DNA of 64,000 bases from Lachnoanaerobaculum saburreum DSM 3986 (lineage in GTDB: Bacteria; Bacillota; Clostridia; Lachnospirales; Lachnospiraceae), in assembly GCF_000185385.1 (NCBI RefSeq), contig NZ_GL622296.1:2106049-2170048 (forward strand), written 5' to 3'. A program made the translations under genes and the position numbers. The notes under the pieces were generated by a model. It was not told the origin of the DNA and did not search any database. It saw only the letters and a list, made by a program, of their open reading frames with translations. Of the stretch, positions 6,761 to 15,834 are shown in pieces; within the stretch, counting starts at the first letter, position 1, and each line of letters starts with the position of its first letter.

Positions 6761-8952
6761 CCTGAACTATAAGGATTATCAGGAGTTATCAGCTCCTCAC
6801 CCTTCTCCTCTTGCATGTAGTCACTTACAAAAGGCGGTCTCTTAGGTAAATTATTATTAATATTACTCTGCCACTCTTCATCTGTCAATCTTTCATCATT
6901 CACAAACTCGAAGTAGTCAAATACCGCACCTCTTGTCAAATATAACTTTCCTTCTATAGGTACGGCCACATACATCTCCGCCGCATTTCCTACACCTACC
7001 TCAAGGTATCCCGCCTCCCTGTCGGACATTGCAGAATGTATGTCCGCTATCTGTGCCATATGTTTACCCGCCTCCGATTTTATCTGATACCAATCCTGAA
7101 CTTCCGCAATACTGCTGCTTAGATACTCCAGTGTTCCTCCATATGTCATCAATGTGTCATACTCTTCAAATGTAAGTTTCTCACCGTTAAGTTCTTTTAT
7201 AGAGCATTTTTTCAAAAACTCAAGCAAATCAAGTATATTTTGACATTTGTATTTCATACTTTCACTGATACCGTTTCTCTGTGACAGTCCGTCCATAGTT
7301 TGATTTGTAAGCCAAATAAGTCTGTTATAGAATTCAGGATTCGGCTCAACATATCCCATAATCTCAGGCGGCTCCTCTTCTTCTCCGCCACATTCAACAC
7401 CGCTTTGGGCACCGTATAATATAGTATCATGCCTAAGTTCCGCCCAACTTCCAAGTGCCGTAGAAAGTGATTTATCCTCCCAAGCACTGCTTCTCATAAA
7501 ATTCGGATATCCGTCAGAAAATCTTTGATTCAGACTCTCCAATGTAAATAACCATGTATTATATATATTTCCAGTTTTGTCTTTAATTGTTCTTGCATCA
7601 AACTCTGATTTTATTTTATTGTATTCTTCTTTGTATCCCGACCATTCTTTTGACGGATGATACATCAAATCCAATATTTCATCAGCTCTCTCTGAACCAA
7701 GCACAGCCATTACATCAAGTCCGCTTGGAAAAGGTCTCTTTTCATTTGAAAGTCTGCTAAGTATCTCGGAGTCGGGAATATATCTTTGTCCCATAAATCT
7801 GAAGCACAGCCCTATAGAAGGATTTTTTATTCTTGCAACCTTTACCTTATTAAGTTCATCATACAGTTTATCCATTCCGGCAGCTATATCCGAAACTTCA
7901 GGCATTTTCCCATAAGCCTGTTTGATAATCTCACCAAACTCAAGCGGATTTATATCATTTGTGCTTCCGACAAAAAACTCCGTTATAGCATATATATCTT
8001 CCCATAAATCCGTTCCTTTTTCCTTTGGCAGTTCTTGTAAAGCTTTAGTAGATATAATTGACATATATGCACCTTCCTCATCTCTTTTCCCGTAAGAATC
8101 ATAAAGGACAAAAGGTACAACTCCATACACACTCATTGCTTCAAAATATTCCTTTAATGTATCGGTTCTTGTATAATGCCCTCTCACCTTAAAAAGGCTA
8201 TAATCAACATCTGTACCTGCTATATCTGAGTGATTTTCAGTCTCCGACTTTATATTTGAATATTCCTTCTCTACAATACTTTCTATTTCTTCCGGCAAAT
8301 CACTTCTGTCTTGTTTTAAGAGTTTTTCACATAGTGCAAAATATGCCAATGTTCTTCCCACAATCGCCTTTTCATCAGCTTTATCCGCCTCATTATACTT
8401 TTGAGACAGAATATTTACCATATTTGTATTAAGTTGCTTCAGCTCTGCATATAGTTTTTCTTCCTCAGTTTCTCTAAGCGTATAGTCATAGAATATATGA
8501 TATAATTGCAACACTGAATCTGTACTTATAAAGCTCGGTATCTTATTGTATGTATTGCTCTCATATATATAAAACAGCTGTCCGCTGTCTGTAGGATTTA
8601 CGACGAAGCCGTTTTTTTCAATCATCGCTCTTTGTGTAGCATTCAGATTTCCGAATTTATCAATGTTTTCTATATTGGACAGATTACTCTCTACCTTTAT
8701 ATCGGGAACATTTGCCCTTACCTCAAGCGGAGTATACTCTCCGTTTCCTGAATAAAACTCAAGCTTCGGCAACTCATATCCCAAACTTTTTGCCAAAGCT
8801 TTATCACTTTTTTTATCGTCTGTGTCGTCCTTATTTCCCGTTGCAACTTTTACTTTATCATCACTGTTGTTTATTTTAACTTTTATGGTATATCCACAGG
8901 AAGTTACAATCAGTCCCATGGCTATCACCATTGATAAAACTTCTTTCTTCAT
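6754..8952 (-). CDS. DUF3160 family lipoprotein
   Basis: Start set at the ATG at 8952, preceded by GGGAG at good distance; an earlier ATG at 8979 has no SD. 732 residues. Lipobox IVTSC puts the lipidated Cys at about residue 19, so the protein sits outside, tethered to the membrane. It matches the DUF3160 family, whose members are large, mostly helical secreted proteins without known function; NPTDSGQLFYIYESN and FISTDSVLQLYHIFYDYTL near the N-terminus are typical. Near the C-terminus are VGVGNAAEMYVAVPIEGKLY and DYFEFVNDERLTDEEWQ. It lies between the FG-GAP lipoprotein (30-nt gap) and CapA-like genes, probably one transcript. No catalytic motif is apparent. Confidence 0.85.
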   Translation of the reverse strand: MKKEVLSMVIAMGLIVTSCGYTIKVKINNSDDKVKVATGNKDDTDDKKSDKALAKSLGYELPKLEFYSGNGEYTPLEVRANVPDIKVESNLSNIENIDKFGNLNATQRAMIEKNGFVVNPTDSGQLFYIYESNTYNKIPSFISTDSVLQLYHIFYDYTLRETEEEKLYAELKQLNTNMVNILSQKYNEADKADEKAIVGRTLAYFALCEKLLKQDRSDLPEEIESIVEKEYSNIKSETENHSDIAGTDVDYSLFKVRGHYTRTDTLKEYFEAMSVYGVVPFVLYDSYGKRDEEGAYMSIISTKALQELPKEKGTDLWEDIYAITEFFVGSTNDINPLEFGEIIKQAYGKMPEVSDIAAGMDKLYDELNKVKVARIKNPSIGLCFRFMGQRYIPDSEILSRLSNEKRPFPSGLDVMAVLGSERADEILDLMYHPSKEWSGYKEEYNKIKSEFDARTIKDKTGNIYNTWLFTLESLNQRFSDGYPNFMRSSAWEDKSLSTALGSWAELRHDTILYGAQSGVECGGEEEEPPEIMGYVEPNPEFYNRLIWLTNQTMDGLSQRNGISESMKYKCQNILDLLEFLKKCSIKELNGEKLTFEEYDTLMTYGGTLEYLSSSIAEVQDWYQIKSEAGKHMAQIADIHSAMSDREAGYLEVGVGNAAEMYVAVPIEGKLYLTRGAVFDYFEFVNDERLTDEEWQSNINNNLPKRPPFVSDYMQEEKGEELITPDNPYSSGC

Positions 8953-8982
8953 ACATTTCTCCCTTGCATTTATACTCAAACA

Positions 8983-9699
8983 CTATTCAATTAATATTTT
9001 TCCGTCTATAAACTTCACCTCTCTTTCTTTTCCGTCGGCAATCAGTTTTATCTCTGTGACAGTGCTATCAAACATAAGTTTTTTAAATTCTTCATGGCTT
9101 TGTATAAATAAATCAAAACCGAATCCGTTCCATTTATATACTGCCAAAACTCTGTTCTTGTCTTCAAGTTCTTCTATTGAAATAATCTCCGATACTTTGT
9201 CATTATCGATATCTGCTAACTTAAAATCGTCAAACGGTCTTGAGAGTCTTGATCCCAACCAAAGCGGTACCAGTTTTCCGTACTTAAAATTATAAAAAAA
9301 AGGTCTCTTAGCTAATGCATTATGAAACTTTACTTTTTTATACATCACAATACTTATATCTAATTTGCCGTCTCCGTCAACATCTCCAAGTTGCACTTTT
9401 GACGGTTTCATATTTGAAAAATCAAAACTGTAATCCGGTTCACTCCCCAATATTATCTTACCGTCATCTATAGTAAATTCTTTATATATTTCAACAAATT
9501 TCCCATAAGCCTCTTTTGTAGGCAGTTTTTTTCTCTCTCCGCCGTCATTTACAGCTATCAATTCGTAGGTTCCGTCAGAGTCTATATCTCCTGTACAGTA
9601 TGAAATAATATCTTTGTTTGATATATTGGAATCTGAAACCTTGTTGCATGATATAAGTACAGGAACCATACATATAAAAATCATTAATTTTTTATACAA
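8983..9699 (-). CDS. FG-GAP/VCBS-repeat lipoprotein of unknown function
   Basis: The best start is the TTG at 9699, just behind GGGAGG, giving 238 residues; a GTG at 9711 and an ATG at 9684 are alternatives. A short signal ends in lipobox VLISC. The mature part has repeated calcium-loop-like motifs of FG-GAP/VCBS propellers: DIDSDGTYELIAV, GDVDGDGKLDISIV and DIDNDKVSEIISI. Such proteins usually mediate binding rather than catalysis. It is first in the cluster with DUF3160, CapA-like and TlpA-like genes, behind two candidate promoters. The partner or ligand is unknown. Confidence 0.75.
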   Translation of the reverse strand: MYKKLMIFICMVPVLISCNKVSDSNISNKDIISYCTGDIDSDGTYELIAVNDGGERKKLPTKEAYGKFVEIYKEFTIDDGKIILGSEPDYSFDFSNMKPSKVQLGDVDGDGKLDISIVMYKKVKFHNALAKRPFFYNFKYGKLVPLWLGSRLSRPFDDFKLADIDNDKVSEIISIEELEDKNRVLAVYKWNGFGFDLFIQSHEEFKKLMFDSTVTEIKLIADGKEREVKFIDGKILIE

Positions 9700-9752
9700 T
9701 TTTCCTCCCACAATTACCCTTATATGACAGACAATAAGACTTATTTTCTCAT

Positions 9753-9781
9753 CATATAAAGCATCCGGTCTAATATGTCAA
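9753..9781 (-). promoter_or_regulatory. Proximal promoter of the envelope lipoprotein cluster
   Basis: Minus strand: consensus TTGACA (9776-9781), 17-nt spacer, TATATG (9753-9758). It lies about 55 nt before the proposed TTG start of the FG-GAP lipoprotein. Confidence 0.55.
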
Positions 9782-9823
9782 AATATTGTAAATTTAATAT
9801 TCTATACTTATGCCGTTTCTTAT

Positions 9824-9852
9824 ATTATAATATGCATCTTTTCTTTATGCAA
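9824..9852 (-). promoter_or_regulatory. Distal promoter of the envelope lipoprotein cluster
   Basis: Minus strand: TTGCAT (9847-9852), 17-nt spacer, consensus TATAAT (9824-9829), just downstream of the rnpB terminator. Together with 9753-9781 it gives a tandem promoter pair for the same cluster. Confidence 0.5.
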
Positions 9853-9885
9853 TCAATATACAACCGGTGTTTTTGCAATAAAATA

Positions 9886-9901
9886 GACTCCGAAGCGGAG
9901 C
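9886..9901 (-). terminator. rnpB terminator
   Basis: Minus strand: a short GC-rich hairpin, CTCCG CTT CGGAG (9888-9900), followed by TCTATTTTATT, directly after the 3' end of RNase P RNA. Confidence 0.65.
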
Positions 9902-9903
9902 CT

Positions 9904-10216
9904 AAGCAAAACATAAGCCGGGTTATGTATTAAACGGTCATCTATCTGGTCCTTATGTTACCACAAGGCTCTAGCAACCTACCTGAATATCGGACGGGCA
10001 GCCCTATTCGCTTCGGTCTTGCTTCGGATGGGGTTTACACTGCCTTTTATGTTACCATACAAGCGGTGGTCTCTTACACCACCTTTTCACCCTTACCTTT
10101 CGGCGGTTATTTTCTGTTGCACTTTCCTTAGAGTCGCCTCTACCGGATGTTATCCGGCATCCTGCCCTATAAAGCCCGGACTTTCCTCACATTTGTGCGA
10201 CCGTCTGTTTTACTAA
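9904..10216 (-). ncRNA. rnpB: RNase P RNA, bacterial type A
   Basis: Catalytic RNA of RNase P, which matures tRNA 5' ends. Read on the minus strand it has the conserved elements in order: GAGGAAAGTCCGGGC near the 5' end, GGTGAAAAGGTG in the middle, AGGGCTGCCCG, and ACCCGGCTTAT near the 3' end. Helix P1 can be drawn between GTAAAACA (10206-10213) and TGTTTTGC (9906-9913), which sets the ends to within a few bases. Length is about 313 nt. A promoter (10222-10250) and a terminator (9886-9901) bracket it. Any protein reading of this stretch is spurious. It fills most of the 545-nt space between the FG-GAP lipoprotein and tmcAL genes. Confidence 0.93.
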
Positions 10217-10221
10217 ATGAT

Positions 10222-10250
10222 ACTTTAACATCAGACAGTAATTTTGGCAA
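10222..10250 (-). promoter_or_regulatory. rnpB promoter
   Basis: Minus strand: TTGCCA (10245-10250), 17-nt spacer, TAAAGT (10222-10227). A start about 7 nt downstream coincides with the RNase P RNA 5' end inferred from helix P1. Confidence 0.55.
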
Positions 10251-10257
10251 GTTAAAA

Positions 10258-11538
10258 TTATAAAATGACCATTCTCCTTCTATATGGATTATAAGGATTC
10301 TTGCCATACTTTTCAAAATATATTGAGTTATATAAGAAGTCACAATATATATTATTTTCAAATATTTTAAGACTTATTTCACTTAAGAGTTTTTTTGCAC
10401 TGCTCATCTTGCTGATAACAGGCTTTCTACTTCTTAATTTTAATTCAGATAAAAGCCTGACAGCGGACTTTTTAAAACCGAGCAGTACCGGGTAAGCAGC
10501 TATATCACTCTCCATTTTAATCTCTTTAAGTTCCTTCTTTTTATGATTTAAAAGGATATGAAAGATTGCTCTGCTTATCCTTGTATAAGTAAAATTCTTA
10601 CTCTTTAAGCTTAAAATAAAATCTTCAAAACTCTTGCTTTTAATCTCATTTATATTTTGTTTTATTGTATTTGCCAGTTCATTCGATACATCACAGTATG
10701 AATTCAGCTCCTCTCCGGTATATATTTTATCCAAAAAATTCCTTTGTACCGTAAACAAAAAATCATCTTCAAATATTGCCCCTGTGGAATTTAGAATATC
10801 TATATTTTCTTTAGGTATCACATTTATAAATTTATCGTTACAAAATATATTATAATTACTGCTTTCTCTTGCTTTAAACAGTTCATTTCTTATAGCTGTG
10901 GCGGAAGCAAATTTGTCCTTTTCCATATCTTTTTTATGATATCCGCTCCCGCTTCTACCTATTATTATCGGCTTTATATTTGAGTTTATAAGCTTTATAT
11001 TTTTAAGATATTCTACTGCAAGTATATTATTGGGAGATGAAAGTATCTCTTTTATCTGAAATGCTTTTTGCCCGTCTTGAATTACATCACCAAATCCACC
11101 GTCCATTATTGCACTATGTCTTGCCTTGGCATAGTTTAATCCCGATTTTATATATTTTTTTATAGACAGCTCTGTTTGTTTTTCAAGTAAAATATCCGAT
11201 ATCGTATCTAAAAGCTTACGGTTATCATTTTCCGCACCAAATGATATATAGTCAACTCCCAGTATATCAAGCAGACTTATACCAAACTGTGCAAAGTCAG
11301 ATGCACTTGCTCCGCTAAAAAAACTCGGGATTTCAAAGACTGCATCTATGCCGGCATTCAGTGCAGTCTTTGTTCTTACGCTCTTTTCAAAAACAGCCGG
11401 AGCGCCCCTTTGCACATAGTTACCGCTCATTATTGCTATTACATAGTCCGCACCTGAAACTTCCTTAGCTCTTTTTATTTGATATCTATGTCCCATATGA
11501 AAAGGATTATATTCCGCAATAATCCCTAAAATCTTCAT
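10258..11538 (-). CDS. tmcAL: tRNA(Met) cytidine acetate ligase (TmcAL, formerly YlbM)
   Basis: Start set at the ATG at 11538, preceded by AGAGGTGG; this gives 426 residues. The N-terminus has the nucleotidyltransferase signature IIAEYNPFHMGH (HxGH type), then MSGNYVQRGAPAVFEKSVR and GRSGSGYHKKDM, all typical of the YlbM/TmcAL family. The enzyme uses ATP and acetate to acetylate the wobble cytidine of elongator tRNA-Met in the cytoplasm. The gene lies between dapB and rnpB on the same strand. A hairpin (11555-11576) between dapB and this gene may separate the transcripts. Family assignment is strong; the function is by homology to the Bacillus enzyme. Confidence 0.9.
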   Translation of the reverse strand: MKILGIIAEYNPFHMGHRYQIKRAKEVSGADYVIAIMSGNYVQRGAPAVFEKSVRTKTALNAGIDAVFEIPSFFSGASASDFAQFGISLLDILGVDYISFGAENDNRKLLDTISDILLEKQTELSIKKYIKSGLNYAKARHSAIMDGGFGDVIQDGQKAFQIKEILSSPNNILAVEYLKNIKLINSNIKPIIIGRSGSGYHKKDMEKDKFASATAIRNELFKARESSNYNIFCNDKFINVIPKENIDILNSTGAIFEDDFLFTVQRNFLDKIYTGEELNSYCDVSNELANTIKQNINEIKSKSFEDFILSLKSKNFTYTRISRAIFHILLNHKKKELKEIKMESDIAAYPVLLGFKKSAVRLLSELKLRSRKPVISKMSSAKKLLSEISLKIFENNIYCDFLYNSIYFEKYGKNPYNPYRRRMVIL

Positions 11539-11554
11539 ATCCACCTCTAAATAC

Positions 11555-11576
11555 GGCAATCAGATTAGTGATTACC
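11555..11576 (-). terminator. Hairpin between dapB and tmcAL
   Basis: 8-bp stem with one G-T pair (11555-11562 and 11569-11576) and a 6-nt loop, directly upstream of the tmcAL SD. No long T run follows, so it may be a weak terminator or a leader structure. Confidence 0.4.
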
Positions 11577-11603
11577 TGAAACAGCAGTCAAAATGATAGA
11601 CTT

Positions 11604-12359
11604 TTATTTGATTACATCACTCATATCATATAGCCCTTTTGACTTTCCGACTAAGAATTTTGCGGCGGATATTGCACCGTTTGCAAAAATCTTTCTGGAG
11701 TACGCTCTATGGTTAAATGAAATCACTTCATCTTCACCTGCAAATATAACATCATGGTCACCTACTATTGTACCGCCTCTTACAGATGACAGGCCTATTT
11801 CATCATCTTTTCTCGGCTCATGTCTTTTGCTTCTGTCATAAGTATATTCAAGCTTTTCATCCATATTTTTATTTACAGCATCTGCAAGCAAAATTGCGGT
11901 TCCGCTCGGCGCATCAAGTTTTCTTCTGTGATGTGCCTCCACTATCTCTATATCAAAGCCTGCTTTCCTTAGTGTCGGAGCTATATCAGCCAATACCTTT
12001 GACAATATATTGATTCCAAGTGACATGTTTGCAGAGCGAAGAATAGGGGTTGCCGATGAAAGTTCTTTTATTCTGTCAATCTGTGCATCACTAAGTCCTG
12101 TAGTACAGATTACTGCCGGAATCTTTTTCTCCTCTATAAAATCAAGCAGGTTGTCAACAGCTTTTACAGAGGCAAAGTCGATAACGGCATCCGCCTCTAT
12201 ATCAATCTTTCTTATATCATCAAATATCGGAAAAACTGATTTTGTATCGGTATTTAGATCTACACCCGCAACTATCTCCATATTTTCATCTGACGCCACA
12301 AGTTCGGCTACCACCTTACCCATAGCGCCGTTTGCACCGTTTAATATAACCTTAATCAT
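11604..12359 (-). CDS. dapB: 4-hydroxy-tetrahydrodipicolinate reductase
   Basis: 251 residues. It reduces the DapA product with NAD(P)H in the diaminopimelate/lysine pathway, in the cytoplasm. The N-terminal Rossmann motif NGANGAMGKVV (GxxGxxG) and the catalytic/substrate motif EAHHRRKLDAPSGTA (His-His and Lys) are intact. The start ATG overlaps the dapA stop as TAATG, so the two are translationally coupled. With lysC elsewhere in the window, these cover the entry to lysine and peptidoglycan precursors. Length is normal for the family. Confidence 0.96.
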   Translation of the reverse strand: MIKVILNGANGAMGKVVAELVASDENMEIVAGVDLNTDTKSVFPIFDDIRKIDIEADAVIDFASVKAVDNLLDFIEEKKIPAVICTTGLSDAQIDRIKELSSATPILRSANMSLGINILSKVLADIAPTLRKAGFDIEIVEAHHRRKLDAPSGTAILLADAVNKNMDEKLEYTYDRSKRHEPRKDDEIGLSSVRGGTIVGDHDVIFAGEDEVISFNHRAYSRKIFANGAISAAKFLVGKSKGLYDMSDVIK

Positions 12360-13240
12360 TATAAAATACCGTACTCCTTCATAGCCTTAGCCAAAACTTC
12401 TTCATGTGCTTTCTCCATTTGTGTAAGCGGAAGTCTTAGCGGTCCTACATTCTTTCCCTGAAGATTCATAGCGGCCTTTACAGGTATAGGGTTCACCTCT
12501 GTAAACAAATTGATAATAACATCAAGTGCCTCTATTTGCATCTTTCTTGCTTTAAATATATCTCCGTCAAGTGCGGCTTGGCACATTTCATGAGTCTGTC
12601 TCGGTGCCACATTTGACAGTACCGATATAACTCCCTTTGCACCTATACTCATAAGTGCGACCACCTGGTCGTCATTTCCTGAATACATATCTATCTGCGG
12701 GCAAAGTCTTAAAGTTTTTATTGCATTTGAGAAATTACCGCTTGCCTCTTTTACGCCGACTATATTCTCTACATTATTTACCAGATAGGCAATAGTATCC
12801 GGCTCGATATTCACTCCTGTTCTGCCCGGTATATTGTAAAGAATAACAGGAATATCAATTGCCTGTGCAATAGAACTGAAGTGTTTAATAAGACCGTTTT
12901 GTGTTGCCTTATTATAATATGGTGAAACTACCAATACACCGTCTGCACCATACTTTTTTGCCTCCTTTGAAAACTCTATCGCCGTCTCTGTGGAATTTGA
13001 ACCTGTGCCTGCAACTACCGGAATTCGCTTATTCACTATATCAATTGTTTTCTTTATTACATCCAAATGCTCTTCAACTGTAAGAGTAGATGCCTCTCCT
13101 GTAGTACCGCAGGATATAATTGCATCTGTACCCCCTGCGATTTGCTCCTCAAGTATTTCTTCCAGTTTATTATAATTTACGCTTAGATCCTCATTCATAG
13201 GTGTAACAAGTGCAACACCTGCTCCTTCAAATATAGCCAT
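12359..13240 (-). CDS. dapA: 4-hydroxy-tetrahydrodipicolinate synthase
   Basis: 293 residues, TIM-barrel class I aldolase that condenses pyruvate with aspartate semialdehyde. Schiff-base Lys164 lies in VGVKEASG, Tyr135 in LYNIPGRTG, and the Thr46-Thr47 proton relay in CGTTGEAS. It sits between the CLC transporter (9-nt gap) and dapB (1-nt overlap), at the end of a long run that begins at plsX. No lysine riboswitch leader is present directly before it, so any lysine control must be by feedback or further upstream. Confidence 0.96.
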   Translation of the reverse strand: MAIFEGAGVALVTPMNEDLSVNYNKLEEILEEQIAGGTDAIISCGTTGEASTLTVEEHLDVIKKTIDIVNKRIPVVAGTGSNSTETAIEFSKEAKKYGADGVLVVSPYYNKATQNGLIKHFSSIAQAIDIPVILYNIPGRTGVNIEPDTIAYLVNNVENIVGVKEASGNFSNAIKTLRLCPQIDMYSGNDDQVVALMSIGAKGVISVLSNVAPRQTHEMCQAALDGDIFKARKMQIEALDVIINLFTEVNPIPVKAAMNLQGKNVGPLRLPLTQMEKAHEEVLAKAMKEYGIL

Positions 13241-13249
13241 AAAATCCTC

Positions 13250-14575
13250 CTAACTATTTTGTCTTTTCTTTCTAATACTCACTGCATCCGAGCCGACATA
13301 TCTTGCCTCAGTTTTTGAATACGCAAACTTTTGTGAACTGTACAGTCCATAATAGCCTGACAATACAAAACTTACTCCTACTACTATAGCATAATAGTTT
13401 ACCCCAAGGCTACCACAAAATTCAATACCCATAAAGATAGAAGCTATAGGACAGTTTGTAACTCCTACAAAACAGGCAATCATACCGCATGCGGTACATA
13501 ATTCATATGGCAGTCCGAAAAATCTGGCAAAAGCACCTCCGAAAGTCGCACCTATAACGAATGTAGGAACTATCTCTCCTCCTTTGAAGCCTCCTCCCAT
13601 TACTACCGCAGTAAAAAGAATCTTCATAAGAAATGCCTCATATCTGACATTTCCGCTCATGCTTTTTTCAATCAGCCAAAAGCCTCCGCCGTTGTAGTCT
13701 CTGCTTCCTGAGAGTATAGTTAATATTATAAATAAAATTGCCGCAACTACAATCCTAATATACGGATTTTTAAAATATTTTTTATAAATATTTGCACTTT
13801 CATGCATTACCACTGAAAAAAGTATTGCAACCATAGCTGTAAGTGCGGCAAGAAGTATCATAAACCCTATAAGTTTGAAGTTCCACTCGGGAGCTCTTTG
13901 CATTATAAACTTCTCTACAGGTGTATTCACAAGCTTTGCCACATATACCGCAATATATGATGAAAGCAGACATGGTATAAGTGCCGCATGATACATCACT
14001 CCCACGCTGAATATCTCCATACTGAATATGGATGCCGATATAGGTGTTCCAAACAGTGCGGAAAAGCAGGATGCCATTCCACACATTATTGCAATATTTA
14101 TATCCGCCTTATCTGAAAATGAAGTTTGTCCAAGCTTTAACTTCCTGCCTATAAAGTTTCCGAGGCTTCCGCCTATCTGTAGGGCCGCACCCTCTCTGCC
14201 TGCACTTCCACAACCCAAATGTGTCAAAAAGGAAGAAATATATATAGCAGGTGCCATCTTCAGCGGTATAGTCTCACCTGAGGATATAGAGTCTATTACC
14301 CAGTTTGTTCCTCTCGGATTGTCAGCATTTATAAAGTGATACAGTGCCGCAATTATAAGTCCGAATAAAGGTAAGAGATAGAGTGTATAGTTGTGGCTTT
14401 GCCAAAATTCGGTTGCAAAACTTATAACATGTCCGAAGCTGGCTCCTGCAAGTCCTACAACTACTCCTATTATGATTGAAAATATCCCCCATTTTATAAA
14501 ATATATTATATTAGTTTTAAAATTTACTGTTTTTAAAAATTCGCTAATATCTATATTCACTTTTTCATCAAGCAT
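13250..14575 (-). CDS. CLC family anion channel/antiporter, possibly fluoride type
   Basis: 441 residues and strongly hydrophobic, with the 10 or more helices of a CLC transporter. Key motifs are GCGSAGREGAALQIGGSLG (gating Glu in GREG) and GGEIVPTFVIGATFGG. The usual filter motif GSGIP is absent; instead there is PRGTNWVIDSI, and GREGA replaces GREGP. From memory, these substitutions resemble the fluoride/proton-exchanging CLC-F clade rather than chloride CLCs. The gene starts inside the ilvA 3' end (8-nt overlap) and lies before dapA. No fluoride riboswitch precedes it. CLC membership is certain; ion specificity is inference. Confidence 0.9.
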   Translation of the reverse strand: MLDEKVNIDISEFLKTVNFKTNIIYFIKWGIFSIIIGVVVGLAGASFGHVISFATEFWQSHNYTLYLLPLFGLIIAALYHFINADNPRGTNWVIDSISSGETIPLKMAPAIYISSFLTHLGCGSAGREGAALQIGGSLGNFIGRKLKLGQTSFSDKADINIAIMCGMASCFSALFGTPISASIFSMEIFSVGVMYHAALIPCLLSSYIAVYVAKLVNTPVEKFIMQRAPEWNFKLIGFMILLAALTAMVAILFSVVMHESANIYKKYFKNPYIRIVVAAILFIILTILSGSRDYNGGGFWLIEKSMSGNVRYEAFLMKILFTAVVMGGGFKGGEIVPTFVIGATFGGAFARFFGLPYELCTACGMIACFVGVTNCPIASIFMGIEFCGSLGVNYYAIVVGVSFVLSGYYGLYSSQKFAYSKTEARYVGSDAVSIRKKRQNS

Positions 14576-15797
14576 TATATGTTCCTTTGCTTCTTACAAG
14601 TTTCGGCCTGTAACCCTCTTTATTAAGTCTTTCAACTATCTGCTCCTTATGCTCCGTTCCGTAAGCTTCTATAGTGATTCTAAGCTCTACAGCCGCATTT
14701 CTGTTTATACTGATAAACTGATTATGCTCAAGCTTAATAACATTTCCTCTTTCACTTGCAAGCAAATCGGCCACCTTTGCAAGCTCGCCCGGCTTATCCG
14801 GCAACAATACGGATACTGTAAATATTCTGTCTCTGGCAATAAGTCCATGCTGTATAAGTGATGCCATTGTGATAACATCCATATTTCCGCCGCTTAAAAT
14901 AGCAACAATCTTCTTTCCCTTTACATCAAGGTGCTTTAATGCCGCCACTGTAAGCAGACCTGAATTTTCTACTATCATCTTATGGTTCTCCACCATATCA
15001 AGGAATGATACTATAAGCTCATTGTCATTGATTGTGATTATATCGTCCACATTCTCTTTAACATAATTAAATAACTTATCTCCGGGTGTCTTTACCGCCG
15101 TACCGTCTGCAATAGTGTTTGCTGAAGGTAATGTAACTATATGCCCTTCTTTGACAGATGCCTTCATACAGGCGGCATTCTCAGGCTCTACACCTATTAC
15201 ATGAATATTCGGATTTAACATCTTTGCAAGTGTTGCCACTCCGGCACAAAGTCCGCCTCCACCTATAGGTACAAGTATAATATCCACCGTAGGTAATTCT
15301 TTGATTATCTCCATTGCAATACTGCCCTGCCCTGTAGCCACTGTAAGGTCATTAAACGGATGTACAAATGTAGCACCGCTCTCCTTTGCATACTCCATAG
15401 CCTTTGTGGCGGCCTCATCAAATACATCACCGTAGAGTTCTACGGTTGCACCGTAGTTTTTGGTTCTGTTTATCTTTATAAGAGGTGTTGTTGTAGGCAT
15501 AAATACTGTAGCCTTTATTTTAGCCAGTTTTGCAGCATATGCTACTCCCTGTGCATGGTTTCCGGCTGAAGCTGTCACAATTCCTTTTGCTTTTTCCTCA
15601 TCGGAAAGTGTTGAAATCTTATAGTATGCTCCTCTAAGCTTATATGCTCCTGTATATTGCATATTTTCAGGCTTGAAATATACCTTATTTCCTGACTGTT
15701 CCGAGAAAAACTCGCTAAATACAAGTTTTGTCTCTGATGTCACCTTTTGTACAAGCTCACTTGCCTCTTCAAATTTTTCCAATGTAAATTCCTTCAT
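14568..15797 (-). CDS. ilvA: Threonine ammonia-lyase, medium form with C-terminal ACT domain
   Basis: 409 residues. PLP enzyme of fold type II that deaminates threonine to 2-oxobutyrate. The PLP lysine is in YTGAYKLRGAYYK, the phosphate-binding tetraglycine loop in PIGGGGLCAG. The last 80 residues form an ACT-type regulatory domain (FTVSVLLPDKPGELAKVADL). The length fits the medium form, between the short catabolic TdcB and the long E. coli IlvA. It is not beside other branched-chain genes; neighbours are ftsY and the CLC gene. It could be anabolic (isoleucine) or catabolic (propionate). Confidence 0.92.
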   Translation of the reverse strand: MKEFTLEKFEEASELVQKVTSETKLVFSEFFSEQSGNKVYFKPENMQYTGAYKLRGAYYKISTLSDEEKAKGIVTASAGNHAQGVAYAAKLAKIKATVFMPTTTPLIKINRTKNYGATVELYGDVFDEAATKAMEYAKESGATFVHPFNDLTVATGQGSIAMEIIKELPTVDIILVPIGGGGLCAGVATLAKMLNPNIHVIGVEPENAACMKASVKEGHIVTLPSANTIADGTAVKTPGDKLFNYVKENVDDIITINDNELIVSFLDMVENHKMIVENSGLLTVAALKHLDVKGKKIVAILSGGNMDVITMASLIQHGLIARDRIFTVSVLLPDKPGELAKVADLLASERGNVIKLEHNQFISINRNAAVELRITIEAYGTEHKEQIVERLNKEGYRPKLVRSKGTYNA

Positions 15798-15834
15798 TAC
15801 TTATTGCCTCGCTTCTTTTTTAGACAGCCTTATC

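Noticed and set aside
10019..10216. Plus-strand 65-residue reading frame
   Set aside because: It lies entirely within RNase P RNA on the other strand; the conserved RNA motifs explain the sequence.
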